A DNA stretch of 64,000 nt from Brachypterus glaber (lineage: Eukaryota > Arthropoda > Insecta > Coleoptera > Kateretidae). The translations under genes were made by a program, and so were the position numbers. The stretch covers positions 48,217,794 through 48,281,793 of the forward strand of contig OY294046.1 of the NCBI GenBank assembly GCA_958510825.1, given 5' to 3'. Positions 34,501-45,972 of this stretch are shown here, piece after piece; positions within the stretch are counted from its first letter, which is position 1; every line of letters begins with the position of its first letter. A model generated the notes under the pieces. That model worked only from the letters and a program-made list of their open reading frames with translations, did not search any database and had not been told where the DNA came from.

Positions 34501-37500
34501 AATTATAAAAATATTAATTTATTATTCCATCAATCTATTTTCTAATCATCGTACAGAGTGATATTGGTAGACTGACAGTTTCGGGCTGCTGGCCCTCTTC
34601 AGTACCAAGAGTCAACTCTGCACGCTGATTAAGAAAAAGTTTTTAGACTTTACTCGCAAAAGGAATATAGCCATTAGATTGATGTAGACTTGTGCGCCAT
34701 CTATTTCTAGATGTAGACAACTACTCATACCTCTCCTTATCTGGAGACTTTGAATGGTAGCAAGTTCTTAATCAGCGTGCAGAGTTGACTCTTGGTACTG
34801 AAGAGGGCCAGCAGCCCGAAACTGTCAGTCTACCAATATCACTCTGTACGATGATTAGAAAATAGATTGATGGAATAATAAATATATTTTACTTTTTATT
34901 ATTATCCATTTTTGAAAATTTTAATTTACAGTTATTATATCTAACCAACATTTTTTTAATTACTGTTTTATTCATATTTAATATGCCGATATATATATAT
35001 ATATATATATATATCGGCAACGTCCATATCGGCATTGGCCGATTATCGGTATCGGCAAAAAAGTCCATATCGGTCGATCCCTAATTGATTTTATTACCTA
35101 TAAAACATCTTCCATTAGAAAAATTTAATTGATTTATAACATTTATATTGATGTTGATTATTAAAAATAAAAAATGTGAAACAGGTACCTTTTCTAGAAG
35201 GGTGGAAATATTCTTATGTATTTTAAACTAATCGCAAAAGTTTAAGTCTACCAGCAATTTGCTTTTTTTCATTTTGCACGGATTCGTTAATTTTTCTGTA
35301 TTTTTTTACCATTTCCTTTGTTTTTTTTCTAGCTTTATAGGATTGTTTTTTGACAAGGCCATTATCAGATATATATTTATTTAAAAACATCAAAATTTTA
35401 TTTTACCTATGATTGAAACTTTACCTATGCCTGTATCTTGGAAACTAATAGTCCTATGATAAAAATGATCACATATATTTTTGTAGGGAATTAAACATTA
35501 TTTTCATTTATGCAACAAAAATAATTGACCTACTATAAATAATAAGTGACAATCGCTAAAAATTATAGTTTTTGTCAATTTCTACCCCCCTTGCCCTACG
35601 CTAATGTTAACCAACACAAATAGAAATGGTTCTGAATCCTTTGGTGAAAGAATTTTTTAAATCGGACGTCACGTCAAAAGTTATAAGGTTTACATACAGA
35701 CAGACAGATGTTTTTTTAACAAACTTTTTCCGCATTTTCTCAGAAAAACATTCTAAACCCGAAAATGCAAAAAAAAGTTGTGTTTTGGGTCGATTTTAAT
35801 AACGGGTGTTTCTACCCGTAATATTTTTTATTATATCATTACTTACAAAAAGTAAAGTAGTACCTATTAGATTTTTTTTTTTTGGTTTTAAAACGGATAA
35901 AAGTAAAATATGGCGCGGGTTTTTGTGCATGCTTTTCGGCCGGGAAAGTTTGCACAATATTTGCAACGCGAAAAAAGGATCGGGCTAATCTTAAGGGAAT
36001 TTTTTAAAGCGCGACAAATGCTGCGCTTTATTTGCGCAAAAATCAGCGCAGATCGTTTTTTTCGCATAAAAAAATAACTTACCATTTCCATAATAAGATG
36101 ACCACAAATCGCGCATTTTTCAGCTGTCTGTTGAAAACCAGAGTACTGAAATGTAAAAATAATTAATAAAGTGTTTTTGGCAAGGAGATACAATTTCCTG
36201 CTTAACAAATGTTAAGATGATTGTTTATAAAACTTGTAGAAGTTACAAAGAAGTATTATTATTATTAATTATATCAGAAAACTGTATCCCCTCAAGTAAA
36301 ATATAAAATATAGTATAAACAGGGTTCCCACCAAAAATTGACATTTAAATTCCAGGTATTTTCCAGGTTTTCCAGGTAAAAATTATTAAAATTCCAGGTA
36401 TAGTAAAATATATTTAGTATATATCATTATTAAAGAAAAAAAAATCTGAAAAAAAAATTCTCAACAAAAATTGTTTTTTGGGAATGTTTTTCAAAATTTA
36501 TTTTTTTTTGTGAAATTTTTTTTCAGATTTTTTTTTTCTTTTTTCAATAACTAACATTTTTTAATGACAAAAATATGGATAATTAACAAAAAAACATTTT
36601 CAGAAACGGCCACAGGATGTTTCGTTCCGTGGCAAGCCTATTTCGCTTTCTAACAGTATCAATAGTTTTTGTCAAGTCACAAACATGGGTGTAGCCAGAC
36701 ATTTTTGCAATATTGGTAAGCAAGTTTAGCTCTGCAATCAATTTTGATGAGAATTTTCTAGGTCATGCACTTTTACGTCAAAATTTGAAAAACAATTTAT
36801 TAAAAAAAAACTTCAAATTGACAGAGGAAATCAGGAAATTAGTGCCGCTGGCAATTTTTTTTACAGTTCACAGTTTTTCAGGAGAAGGAATTTTTCACAT
36901 ATTTCCAGACACCTCAGAATTTGAAATGCAAATATTTTTATAATATCTATTAATTAAAATTGTAATATCACATTATTGGTAATAAAGTTTTCAGGACAAC
37001 CAATTTCGAATTGGAAAGGCAAATTATTTTTATCAAACTTCACATAAGTAAGTGAAACATCTCAAAACATAAGTTATTGTGCTTAGCGCCGCAGGCGAAA
37101 ATTTTTAGAAATCTTTTTGCCTTTCTCAAACACCTCAGAATTTGACATGTAAATAATTTAAAAAAAATCTATTAATTAAAGTATTATTGCTAACCAAGTT
37201 TAACGCCGCAGGCAAAAATTTTAAGAGTTTACAGTTTTTCCGGACAAGCAAATTGTTTTATAAGACTTTAAATGGGTTGGGTAAACCTATTAAAATATAA
37301 CTTATTATGTTTAACGCCGCAGCCGAAAATATTTAGAAGTTTTATGCTTCACATTTTCCAGTTTAATGGATCATATTATTTTGTAAAATTTATTAACAAA
37401 AATCCAAACATTAGCGCCGCAGGCGAAATTTTTTAAAAAGCTAACAAGAAAAATAGTTAAAAAATCATTTTAAAAAAGTTTCATTTGAAGGCTAATATTT

Positions 37501-39309
37501 TATATCCTTTAATTTTTGTGCCAAGTGTATTTAATTTTTCTTGAATAAATTATTTTTTGTATGTAAAATTCTAGGTGCTGTTACAAAATTCCAGGTCAAA
37601 AACAGCTTTTTTTAAGAAAAAATGTTAAATTCAAGGTATTCCAGGTGGGGATCTAAATTCCATGCGTTTTCCAGGTTTTCGAGGTTTTCCAGGATTGGTG
37701 GGAACCCTGATAAAAATAAAGTGCAAAATGTAAAACAAAACGAAATTCTGTGCATAAAATGGATGAAATGAAATGATTACATCGTGCAAATTAAAATTAA
37801 AAAATAATAAAAAAAACTCGTATCTACATTTGGATTTGGGCTTACAAGGTAATCTTCCTCACAATACACCCTTCCGTGCACGTTGTAGAAGGCTTTGCCC
37901 CGGAGGGCGCGGCCACATGAGCAACAAATGAAGCAATTTGTGTGGTACAAGTTGCCCATGGCCTGGCAAGCTTGTCCTGCACCTGTCACCTTTTCCGTGC
38001 AAGTGTGGCATATACCTAAACAAGAAATAAAAATGTTGGAAGTTCTGTAAAACATTTTTAAAGAATGAGAATGTTTTTTTTTTCATTTATTTTATTATTT
38101 TTGTATGTACTAACCAAAATATTCCCCCTCTTCCTCATGTTTTTCCATTTCTTCCTCAATCTGCCTGGTCATCTCCTCAATCTTTTTCTCAGCCTCTGTG
38201 GGCCCCCTTGGCTTAGAAGGTGTGACCATATAAGGTAACAACGTTTTACCACTTATTTTTAATTTTCCACTTGCAGTGCTACAAGTACTGGGTGTTGGAC
38301 TAGGTGCGGGTGAGGGCCGTTTTTCCTTATTTTCTAAAATGGGGGCCCTTATATTCTCCTTGGGAGGCAACACTTTTGTGGGAGTTAAAGCTATACCAGT
38401 AGCAGGTGATCTATCATAACTCTTTGCAGAAGAAGTTTGGAACTGCATATTAGTACTCAAAGTGTGTGAGGTGTTCCCAGTCATACAAACATAATCACTA
38501 CTATTAATTTCGTCCAATTGTTGCTGTGAAAAGCTCTTTGAAGGTGATTTATTATACTGTTGATATGGGGATTGTGGAGAAGCTTTGGATGAACCACTAA
38601 CAGCCCGTTGGGGGCCTTGCATCACAGAGTAAACTGCTTGTTGAGTGGTTTGATAAGCCTGCTGATAGTTTTGATATGGTGGAGGAGCATTAGGAGGTAC
38701 TTGTGGACCTGGCATGGCCCCTGAACTCTTGTGAGAGAATGATTGAAGGTTTTCATACAATGGAAGTTGTTCTACTTCTTGATTTTGCCTCATAGAAGCC
38801 ACTTGAGGCTGGGCCTTTCTGTAAGCCATCTCCTGGCTAGAAATCCTGTGTTGTGGGGCATAAAACTGCTGTGGTTGAGCTCTAGTAGGGTAATAATCAA
38901 TATTTTCATAAACAGGTCCTGAATTAGCCCCTGCTAAACTCGTTCTGGGGCTATCCGAGTCCTGTGAAATTGTAGGGCTGTGGGAAACCTGTGGTTTAGC
39001 ACACTGTACATAAACATCATTTTCTTCGACTTTCTGTGCTGCAATAGTTTCTACTTGTTTAGGAGTTGCGTATTTCGAGCTGGTTATAATGTTATTTCGT
39101 TCGTACATGGTGTAATCGTTGGTTTGTTTAGGAACTGACTCGCTAGCAAAACTTTCTATGGCCCCAATTGATTTCTGTTTTTGGTGGTAAGTGGGCAAAG
39201 CCGGCTCTGCTTTTGACATTGTTATGATTCTGCCATATCTCGGGTCTTCATTTTGCGGCCCATTGAGAGACATATACTGCATTTTGTTAATGTAAGACTG
39301 ATCTTCCAT
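31588..39309 (-). CDS. jub: Ajuba family LIM protein (jub)
   Basis: Five exons on the minus strand: 39309-38115, 38015-37846, 36145-36083, 32960-32795 and 31823-31588. GT-AG borders and phases close to 609 residues plus stop. Residues 1-398 form a Pro/Ser/Gln/Tyr-rich, likely disordered N-terminus with several YENI/YENL-type tyrosines and a charged helix ([20 protein letters not shown]) before EYFG. Three LIM domains follow: LIM1 from C401 (ICHTC), LIM2 from C466 ([20 protein letters not shown]) and LIM3 from C526 (APKCASCGK to CRGCHIQRI). The YSGFQQ and LDGVPFTVD stretches fit LIMD1/Ajuba/WTIP rather than zyxin. Ajuba proteins link adherens junction tension to Warts/Hippo and also act in mitosis and miRNA silencing (established for the family). 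Exon 3 is a 63-nt micro-exon. Introns hold stacked transposons. Confidence 0.95.
31861..32265. repeat. 135-bp minisatellite, three copies, in jub intron 4
   Basis: The unit begins AATTCTTCTATAATATATAA at 31861, 31996 and 32131. It includes GGATCCGCCGTTTGGATGG and ends TTTGTTTTGAAATGT. Copies differ at only a few bases. Because 135 is a multiple of three, one frame stays open on the plus strand (31507-32322) and one on the minus strand (31818-32288). A related GTTTGGACGGAATG occurs outside, at about 32510. It starts 38 bp upstream (on the minus strand) of the last jub exon. Confidence 0.92.
33598..34435. mobile_element. Foldback element, family C, copy 2
   Basis: Starts TGCAGTCCGAAAGTCACCCC and ends GGTGATTTTTGGACCGCTC. 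It shares its interior with 5426-6115 and 58525-59162. The copy is lengthened by the MITE at 34136-34370. Confidence 0.8.
34136..34370. mobile_element. piggyBac-like MITE flanked by TTAA
   Basis: Inverted ends CCTCTTCAGGGAC and GTCCCTGAAGAGG, with TTAA at 34132-34135 and 34371-34374. The family C copy at 58525-59162 has the uninterrupted site (AAATGCTTTAAATTTGGAAC near 59091) with a single TTAA, so insertion and target duplication are visible directly. Confidence 0.92.
34518..34885. mobile_element. Hairpin element nested in family D copy 1
   Basis: TTTATTATTCCATCAATC at the left against GATTGATGGAATAATAAA at the right. The arms of about 115 bp look nearly identical (AGACTGACAGTTTCGGGCTG and inverse). 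The spacer is about 130 bp. Absent from family D copy 2. Confidence 0.85.
36320..37709. mobile_element. hAT-like element with internal GCGCCGCAGGCG repeats
   Basis: Ends CAGGGTTCCCACC and GGTGGGAACCCTG, followed inward by TTCCAGGT-rich segments at both ends. The CAGGG terminus suggests hAT, but the neighbouring 8-mers (AGTATAAA and ATAAAAAT) do not match. Inside, imperfect units of roughly 100-120 bp each carry AGCGCCGCAGGCGAAAAT or variants (about 37085, 37202, 37313, 37411, and a weaker one near 36842). It lies in jub intron 2. Confidence 0.7.
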
Positions 39310-39830
39310 TTTTTATTCCTCTGTATAAAACAAGAAGAAACCAACAAAGTTTCAGAGCCGAAAATTACACATGTTACACCATCCTATGCTTGTAAACGTT
39401 CATAAACTATCAGAGAATGTTTAAAATTGCCCCTTATAACTTTAAAATGAGTAAAAACACAGTAAAAACATGGAAAAACTGGTATTTATTTCACGAAATG
39501 TTCTACCAATGATGAATGACGCATGTGGCGCCCTCTGTGTAAAATAACACGAACTAAAACATTAAGTAATTTTTTTGTTCATTTTATTTTAAATTAAATT
39601 GTTCAATTTTGGCTATTTATGTGACAAATTATGTCGCACATTATATTGGTAAAAACTTAAAATGATTGTAATTTATTAGATTCATGTAAAATATCGTTAA
39701 AAAATAAAATCACGTGACGTGCTACTGTCAAATTTTGATGTTTGACAACCGCATGAATTTTTAAGGTTATATTGCGGTTTGTGTTCGGTTTTTCGATTTT
39801 TCTTAAATTTTTTTAACAAGACAACCAAAA
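39310..39830. promoter_or_regulatory. Shared upstream interval of divergent jub and AAMP
   Basis: 521 bp separate the jub start codon (minus, 39309) from the AAMP start codon (plus, 39831), so this must contain both 5' UTRs and probably a bidirectional promoter. It holds the palindromic E-box TCACGTGA at 39710-39717, followed at once by CGTGC. I see no TATA box in a convincing place, and no transposon. Confidence 0.6.
39710..39717. promoter_or_regulatory. Palindromic E-box TCACGTGA
   Basis: An exact TCACGTGA, the core bound by bHLH-zip factors of the USF/MITF-TFE/Myc groups, 114 bp upstream of the AAMP ATG. The overlapping GTGACGTG also resembles a CREB/ATF half site. Function is inferred only. 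Confidence 0.4.
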
Positions 39831-42800
39831 ATGGACGATGAATTTGAGCTTCCAGACGATTTAAAAGATGATGTAGAAATAATATATTCAGACGGGGAAG
39901 ATGATTTTAACGATGAAGAAAATATTGAAGAAATGATACAATCTGTTGATATTAATCAAGAAGAAATCGAAGTAGAGGTAATAGATTTAGCTAGATCAAC
40001 GTTTACTAAACACAGTAAATCCATATTCTGCTCAGCAGTAAGCCAAAATATGCAACTGGCTGTAACAGGAGGTGAAGACGATATTGCTTATGTTTGGGAC
40101 ACAAACACAGGCAACATAGTTCTAGAATGCACTGGCCATAAAGATTCAGTGACGGAAGTATGTTTTAATCATGATAATCAATACATAGCCACTGCTGATA
40201 TGTGTGGGTTAATCCAAGTATGGAATGTAGCTGAAAAGAAGCTTGTCTGGTGTTTTGAAGGAGATGATATGGAGTGGCTGCGATGGCATCACATGGCGAA
40301 TGTTTTGGTCTGTGGTTGCCAATCAGGGGATATTTATATTTGGCAAATCCCAAGTGGAAATTGTAAGGTATTAAATATTCCATATATCTATTTTGTTTAC
40401 CTATCATATTAAGTGTTATACTTAGACTGCAGTTTTGCACCTCTGGTATATTATTTCATTTTTTGTTTACCATCTGAATCACAGTCTGCAGAGTGCCCAC
40501 ATATCAGAGTTAGGGAATTTAATAAACTAAAAAATCAGTGAAAAATCAGGGAAATTGAAAAAACTCTGGTCTAGGTAATAAATTACTAAAACAAGTATTC
40601 ATTTATAAAGTTTAATCAATCCATTGGCCCATTTTACAGAAAAAAGTAGAAAAAAAATCCTAACTCAAACACAAAACAGCATGTTTCAATTTTTTGCGCA
40701 TATTGGTTTTAAAAATCAGGATTTTTTTTTTATTTTGTTTAGGGAAAAATCAGGAAATCCTAATTTGCAAAACCTGTAATCACCCTGTTCTGTGCACATC
40801 TAGCACATGTGGTAGATGTAAATCTTTGCAGCATCTGTTTCTAGATAACTACATTAGTTTAGTAGTTATTTTTATCAAGCAATGGGTGGTGCACAAGAAT
40901 CTATTATCTACACTTGTAGTTGTTTACACCTAATTATAATTATAAATAGAGGGAGCACAAATAAGTGTTGATTTAAATTATTTTTAATGTAATTTAATAG
41001 ATGGCGCTCAAAAATGTATAATTGTTTACACCTGGAAATAGATGGCATACAAATATACATCTACTAAGGGGTCATCCATAAAGCATTCAAGTACTGGGCG
41101 ATGAACCGTCAGCATCGTGCTAAGCCATCTTTTATGATGTGCCTCGTGTATTTTTGTTTTGTTATCTTTTATGATGTGCCTAGAGTATTTTTATGTTAAT
41201 GTTTTATGTACAAGTAAAAGTGAACCATATATATGGTTATTAATCGTGCGAACTGTTGAATTTTAAGTGAATAATAATGGACGTTTGAAGATAATTTTTT
41301 TGTGTTTTTTTTTTAATGATAACTTTTTATATTAGCGTGGAAATTACTACAGTAGTATTTTATCAGTGATAGTGTGCAAGTCAGGATACATATCCGATTA
41401 GTACTTGCGCACTGGAAACCTCATGATTATATAGAGAAACCCTGGTTAATTATTCGGAAGAAAAAGACCAAATAAATAGAGAGAGAGAGAGAGTCATCCA
41501 TAAAATACATCACACAGATTGACCAAAATTCATACAATTTATACCCCATTTCTCGCGTTATTAAAGGCTACCCTCCCCCAATAGGGGGGGTTTCTCGCGT
41601 TATTGAAGGCTGTAGAGATTTTATATTTTGGCTACATGATGTAGCTTACATCCCCTAACACCCCCCCCTATTGGGGCGGATATTGGGGGAAATATTTCTT
41701 GTCCTTGGATCATAATATACTATATTAGGGAGCGTTCAAGTATTACGTAACGCAAAATTTGGCCATTTTTGACCCCCCCCCCATGTAACGCGGCGTAACA
41801 TTTTCGAGACCCCCCACCCCCCTCCTATTTGTTACGTAACATTTTACAAAAAGTAAAAAAAAATAAAAGGAAATTTTGCTTTATGGTTTAAACCGGTTTT
41901 TAACCAGTTATTGCTTCCGTGTTTTAACCCAAAACCGGTCTGATGTAATTTCCGAAACCGGTTAACCGAAAACAGGTTATTGGCTATGGTTTTCCATCTC
42001 TAATTGTTTTTGTTTAGAGAATTTAGTTAACTGTTAACCACGCCGTGTGCAATAAAATTTGCAAGAAATCCGTCTCTTTAAGCCTAGATCATTGTTAAAA
42101 ACATGATCCAATAAACATTTTATAAATTTATAATTACTGTAACGCGGCGTAACGTTTTCGAAATACCCAAAAACTTAAAATTTACGAAGAAAAACTGTTT
42201 AGTCCCATACATAATTTATTTTAATATTTAGGAAAGACAAATTGTAATAAAAAACATCCAAATTGGTCCCAGAAAAAAATAATAAAACAGGTCAGTTTTT
42301 TTGCATTGCTCCATTTTTTGCACCGCTGATTACGAAAAAAATAGTGAAAATTTAGAAAAAAAAAATCGCGTCATTAGGCCTATAGCACATTAGTCCTATA
42401 GGCCCATTATAGGGTGGTTCTAAATTTTTCAAAAACGCTCGACTTTGCCAAAAAAAAGGAAAATATCGCAAAAAAATATATGGGCATTTTTGAAAAATTT
42501 AGAACCACCCTACGTGATTTTTTTTTCAAATTTGTCACTATTTTTTTGGTAATCAGCGGTGCAAATAATGGTCGTATGCAAAAAAAAAACAGACTTTTGT
42601 CACTTTTTTTTTTCTGTGCGTTACCAGTGAATGGCAGAAGAGCAAAATCGCGGCCTACCAAAATATAAATAGTTGGACAAAATAGATGGATGGATATATT
42701 TAATTAACAGATTTTATAATTTTAATTAAAAATTAAAAATGTCTGTCTTTATGTAAGGTACTGGCATCTTCAAACAATTCATCGTGCACATGCGGAAGAA

Positions 42801-43363
42801 TCCTACCTAATGGCAAGCAACTACTGGCTGGTTACTCAGACGGAGAACTAAAATTATGGGACATCAAAGAAACAAATGTGATATGGCAAAATAACCAAAA
42901 TTCTATCATAAACAACATCGATGTGAATTCAGATGGTTCTTTAGTGATAATTGCCCCCAGTGCCCAACTAATCAAACTAAATGATGGTAAATACGTATCA
43001 AACGTAATGTGTGATGGTGAGTCAGAGATAGAATGTGGATTATTCCATCCAAATCAAAATATTGTAGTAACAGGATCTATATCAGGTAACCTATGCGTTT
43101 GGGAGTTAGGCAGACAAGCGTTAAGACACCAAGCGCAAATAGAATGTGCTGTAACGATTCTAAAATGGGGAAGGAATGATAAAATCTACATAGGGGGCAC
43201 GGATGGGGCTATTTACGTTTGCGATGTTAAATTAGGGACGTTGTTAGAAACTTTGACGGGTCATAAGACGGATATTTTAAGTATATCACCTTTTGCAGAT
43301 GGATCTAAAATTTTGACCACTTCTGATGATGGGACTGCTAAGATATTTGATATTAAGACTTGA
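39831..43363 (+). CDS. AAMP: AAMP, angio-associated migratory cell protein homologue (WD40)
   Basis: Two exons, 39831-40367 and 42758-43363, with a GT-AG intron of 2.39 kb in phase 0, give 380 residues. The N-terminus (residues 1-55) is strongly acidic (MDDEFELPDDLKDDVEIIYS), as in AAMP. WD40 repeats follow with GGEDDIAYVWDTNTGNI, TADMCGLIQVWNV, GDIYIWQIPSGN, GYSDGELKLWDIKE, GSISGNLCVWELGRQALRHQ, GTDGAIYVCDVKLG and TSDDGTAKIFDIKT ending the protein. The CTCGRILPNGKQ and LRHQ stretches fit AAMP specifically. The yeast relative is a ribosomal protein chaperone; the animal protein is linked to cell migration. Divergent partner is jub. The stop at 43361-43363 is followed by AATAAA at 43528 and 43609. 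Confidence 0.94.
40481..40790. repeat. Dispersed repeat, family Q, copy 3
   Basis: Reverse-oriented relative of 2880-3080 and 5085-5350: GTGCCCACATATCAG at the left end, AAAAATCAGGGAAATTGA inside and AATCACCCTG at the right end. It lies in the AAMP intron. The frame at 40694-40933 overlaps it and is not a gene. Confidence 0.6.
41120..41494 (+). repeat. Dispersed repeat, family A, copy 2
   Basis: Same orientation as 28396-28757 and closely similar throughout. It ends in AAATAAATAGAGAGAGAGAG, a longer GA microsatellite than in the other copy. It lies in the AAMP intron. Confidence 0.8.
41560..42170. mobile_element. Cluster of MITE fragments with GCGGCGTAAC motifs
   Basis: 41560-41690 contains parts of family I (TTTCTCGCGTTATT twice, plus inverted CCCCCAATAGGGGGG). 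41728-42170 shares CCCCACCCCCCTCC, TTTGTTACGTAACATTTT and ACCGGTTTTTAACC with 24540-25000. AAMP intron. Confidence 0.55.
42298..42592. mobile_element. Palindromic MITE in the AAMP intron
   Basis: TTTGCACCGCTGATTACGAA pairs with TTGGTAATCAGCGGTGCAAA. A tighter hairpin sits in the centre at 42412-42512 (AGGGTGGTTCTAAATTTTTC against the inverse). Both strands carry an 84-codon open frame here, which follows from symmetry and is not evidence of coding. Confidence 0.8.
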
Positions 43364-43608
43364 TTTTTATGCAGAAAATATTACTTTTGTACAAAAGCGT
43401 AGAAGGGCCATCAACAAAAAAAATATGTTGGAATTTCAACTTAACCAAGATGAAATTACGAGTTTTTTTTGTCTTGATGATGCTTCTATGCTTCTATACT
43501 TTCCTGTATTATAAGCAAAGATTCATAAATAAACCCCGTAAGTGGACGACCAATTCGCAAAGAACAAGCTAAAATTTTCAATATTGTGATAAAAATTCCG
43601 CATTTTTA

Positions 43609-43614
43609 AATAAA
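43609..43614 (+). terminator. Polyadenylation signal AATAAA after AAMP
   Basis: Second of two AATAAA hexamers after the stop codon (the first is at 43528-43533). Either could be used. Confidence 0.45.
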
Positions 43615-43619
43615 ATATG

Positions 43620-44219
43620 CACTCTAAAAGAGTGTTATTTAAAAAAGGTTTATGTTTTTCTTTACTCCCAGTGTTTTTTTTTCAAAGAATGGTTTTTACT
43701 GCACAAATTGTTATTGCAATTTACAATTTCCAACTGCACAAGTAGTATTTTTAACTTGCAAAAAAAACACTTTTAAAATTTTGGGGTATGATGAAATTTC
43801 TTCTTAAAATTTGTTCCAAATTTTCCATTTTAAACGAAACGTTTACACCTTTGTGTAAATTTGTGAAAGCATGCCTTAAAATATTGCATTTTTTATCGAA
43901 AGGTGTTTTTTTTGCTTTCCCATTTTGAAAATTTTCAAAATTTCGGAAAGCCTTGTATTCGTGCAAAAATTTTTTTTGTGTATTTTTGCGTTTTATGACG
44001 TTTTATGTCTATATAAATTAATTTTGAGCAAAAAAAAAAATGTCGCTCGGTCTGAATGTGAATCTGATAATAAAAATCCATTTTACGGGCGGAGGTGAAA
44101 AATGGGAAAGCTCTTTTACTGGGCAGTATATTTTTTACACGTTGTGCAATATTTTACACCATTAAAGTCCAGTTCTGATAACCCTGTATCCAACTTTGTA
44201 CCTCATTTTTTTGGGCATC
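43620..44219. other. AT-rich intergenic sequence after AAMP
   Basis: No palindrome, repeat family or coding signal that I can support; T-rich tracts dominate. Confidence 0.3.
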
Positions 44220-44493
44220 TTAAGGGCTTACATACCTTTTAAATTTTCTATTTTTTTTTAATACAATAAAGGAATTATTATATTTTGACTTTTGGCATAT
44301 AAAAGTACAATATCTCAAGAAGTTGTGAAAAATGTTTCATAAAAAATATTTAAAATTTAGCCGTTGACAGCTGGTTTAGACCACCTCGAAAAAAAGTGTC
44401 CTCGCGGTAGGCCAGGTATCTCGCGATCTATTTATTTGAAATTAAAAAACCAAAAATTTTCTGTTAGTATATGCTTATAGCTCGTGATTGAAC

Positions 44494-44819
44494 CATTGAG
44501 TTAGAAAGGGGAGAGTGCATTCGCTCAGGCTGCGCTTGAACAAACCGTGCCGGCAAGCAGGCTTTGTTTTCTAAGTGTGAGTTTGCGCAGTTACTTCGAC
44601 TTTGGTTTTTAAACTAACCTAAAATTTAGTTCACGTGTTTTTTAATGAATTAGAGTGTGGGGAACAGGAATTCTGTCTGACCCAGTGGCTATCTTTGTGT
44701 ATTTCGAAGTGCGCAAGACCGTTTTTCTAGGTTTAGGGAGAGATAGAGATAGATGCGCGAAGCAAAATCGGCAAAAGAAATTTTAACGGCTCTGGCACTC
44801 TCCCCTCTCTAACTCAATG
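44494..44819. mobile_element. Inverted-repeat element nested in the piggyBac-like element
   Basis: CATTGAGTTAGAAAGGGGAG at the left against CTCCCCTCTCTAACTCAATG at the right. The interior is less AT-rich than the neighbourhood (TGCCGGCAAGCAGGC). Flanking octamers GATTGAAC and AATTGAAT are similar but not identical. Confidence 0.7.
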
Positions 44820-45144
44820 AATTGAATAAGGATTTGGCAAAAAAGTGTAATGGAAATTTTTGACAGAGTTTAAAAGTCGATTATATGATTTTCGGTAAAA
44901 TTTGGCCATTTTTCGGTCACGTACTGGCTTGTAAAATGGGTTATGATTGAATACATAAAAAAATCATTCGTTCAATACAAGTTGATATTATTTAGAAGGA
45001 GTGCAAAATTTCAGCTATATGGGTTCAGTAGTTTTTGAGAAATCGTGCCTACCGACTTTAAAAACATAGGTTTGAGAAAAACGCTGTCAATGGCTTAATT
45101 TTTCTAGAGATATTGTACTTTTATATGCCAAAAGTCAAAATATA

Positions 45145-45972
45145 CAGTCTGTTCAACAAGAGCGTGTCTTTGATTATTCAAAAAATTCAAAAGGCATCTC
45201 CGCCATATTTTACAACGTAATTCTCCTGTCTCTGTACTATTTCTGTAGCACTGATTTGTTACCGTGGTATTTGAATTGTCGTGACTAGCACACGGTAAAG
45301 AAAATCAGTTTGGTTTACGTCAAAAGATTAAAGGTCGCTGATGCATCAAAAGTGATCAATAAGTCTAAATGCTTGGTCTTACTGCGAAATGCATTTGGTC
45401 CAGCCCACAGTTAGGCACCCCGTAAAAAAGTTTGGGGATGCTTTTCAGAACGTAGATTTGGTTGCCTAAAGTTGTTTACTGAGAATTTGAACGCTTAAAA
45501 AAAATTTAAAATTAACCAGCGTGGACTTATAAAGTCAGTAAAAAGGATGTTTAGATCCAAAAACAAAGATTGGATATTGCAAGACGGCAATGATCCAAAC
45601 ACCGCAGTCGACTCTGCACTGACTGGAAGAGGAAAAATTACATCACGACGTTACTTTGGCCTTCACAACCACCGGATGCAAATCTGATCGAAAACGTGAG
45701 GAGGCTTTTGAAGTCCAAACTTGAAGAAAAAAAACTGCTGAATTTGAAGCAGCTTGAAGCAGCCATTCGTGATAGATGCAGGTTGTTGACACTGAAATAC
45801 GCAGAAAGTATGCCAAAAAGCTTTTAACCTATTCTGGATAAAAACGGAGATTTCACGGTATACTTAGTAGGAAAGAAATAGCATTTTTTATCTACTTCAA
45901 TGTAAAAAAATGAATAAATAAATATCTTTAATAGAAAAAAAAAATGAAGACAGGCTCTTGTTGGACAGACTG
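45145..45972 (+). pseudogene. Degenerate Tc1/mariner transposon with transposase remnants
   Basis: Inverted ends CAGTCTGTTCAACAAGAGCG and the near-inverse GGCTCTTGTTGGACAGACTG, flanked by TA (45143-45144 and 45973-45974). Translating around 45580-45830 gives, across frameshifts, ILQDGNDPKHRS, a Pro-rich PPDANLIENV segment and LEAAIRDR. These are the C-terminal DDE region of a Tc1-type transposase. The element is about half the usual 1.6 kb, with frameshifts and stops, so it is inactive. It is inserted in the right arm of the element at 44224-46040. Confidence 0.88.

Larger units (their letters stand above)
33211..35083. mobile_element. hAT-like element, family D, copy 1, with nested insertions
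   Basis: Ends TAGGGATCGACCGATA and TATCGGTCGATCCCTA, rich in ATATCGGC motifs. The flanks ATTGATAA (33203-33210) and ATTGATTT (35084-35091) match in six of eight bases, a decayed 8-bp target duplication. The other copy is 58423-59952. It contains family C (33598-34435), a piggyBac-like MITE (34136-34370), a 368-bp hairpin (34518-34885), and a hairpin at about 33319-33428 (AGAACAGAAAATAATTAAAG and inverse). It lies in jub intron 3. Confidence 0.85.

Noticed and set aside
42407..42668. Paired 84-codon frames on opposite strands
   Set aside because: They encode nearly the same peptide because the DNA is palindromic; this is a MITE.
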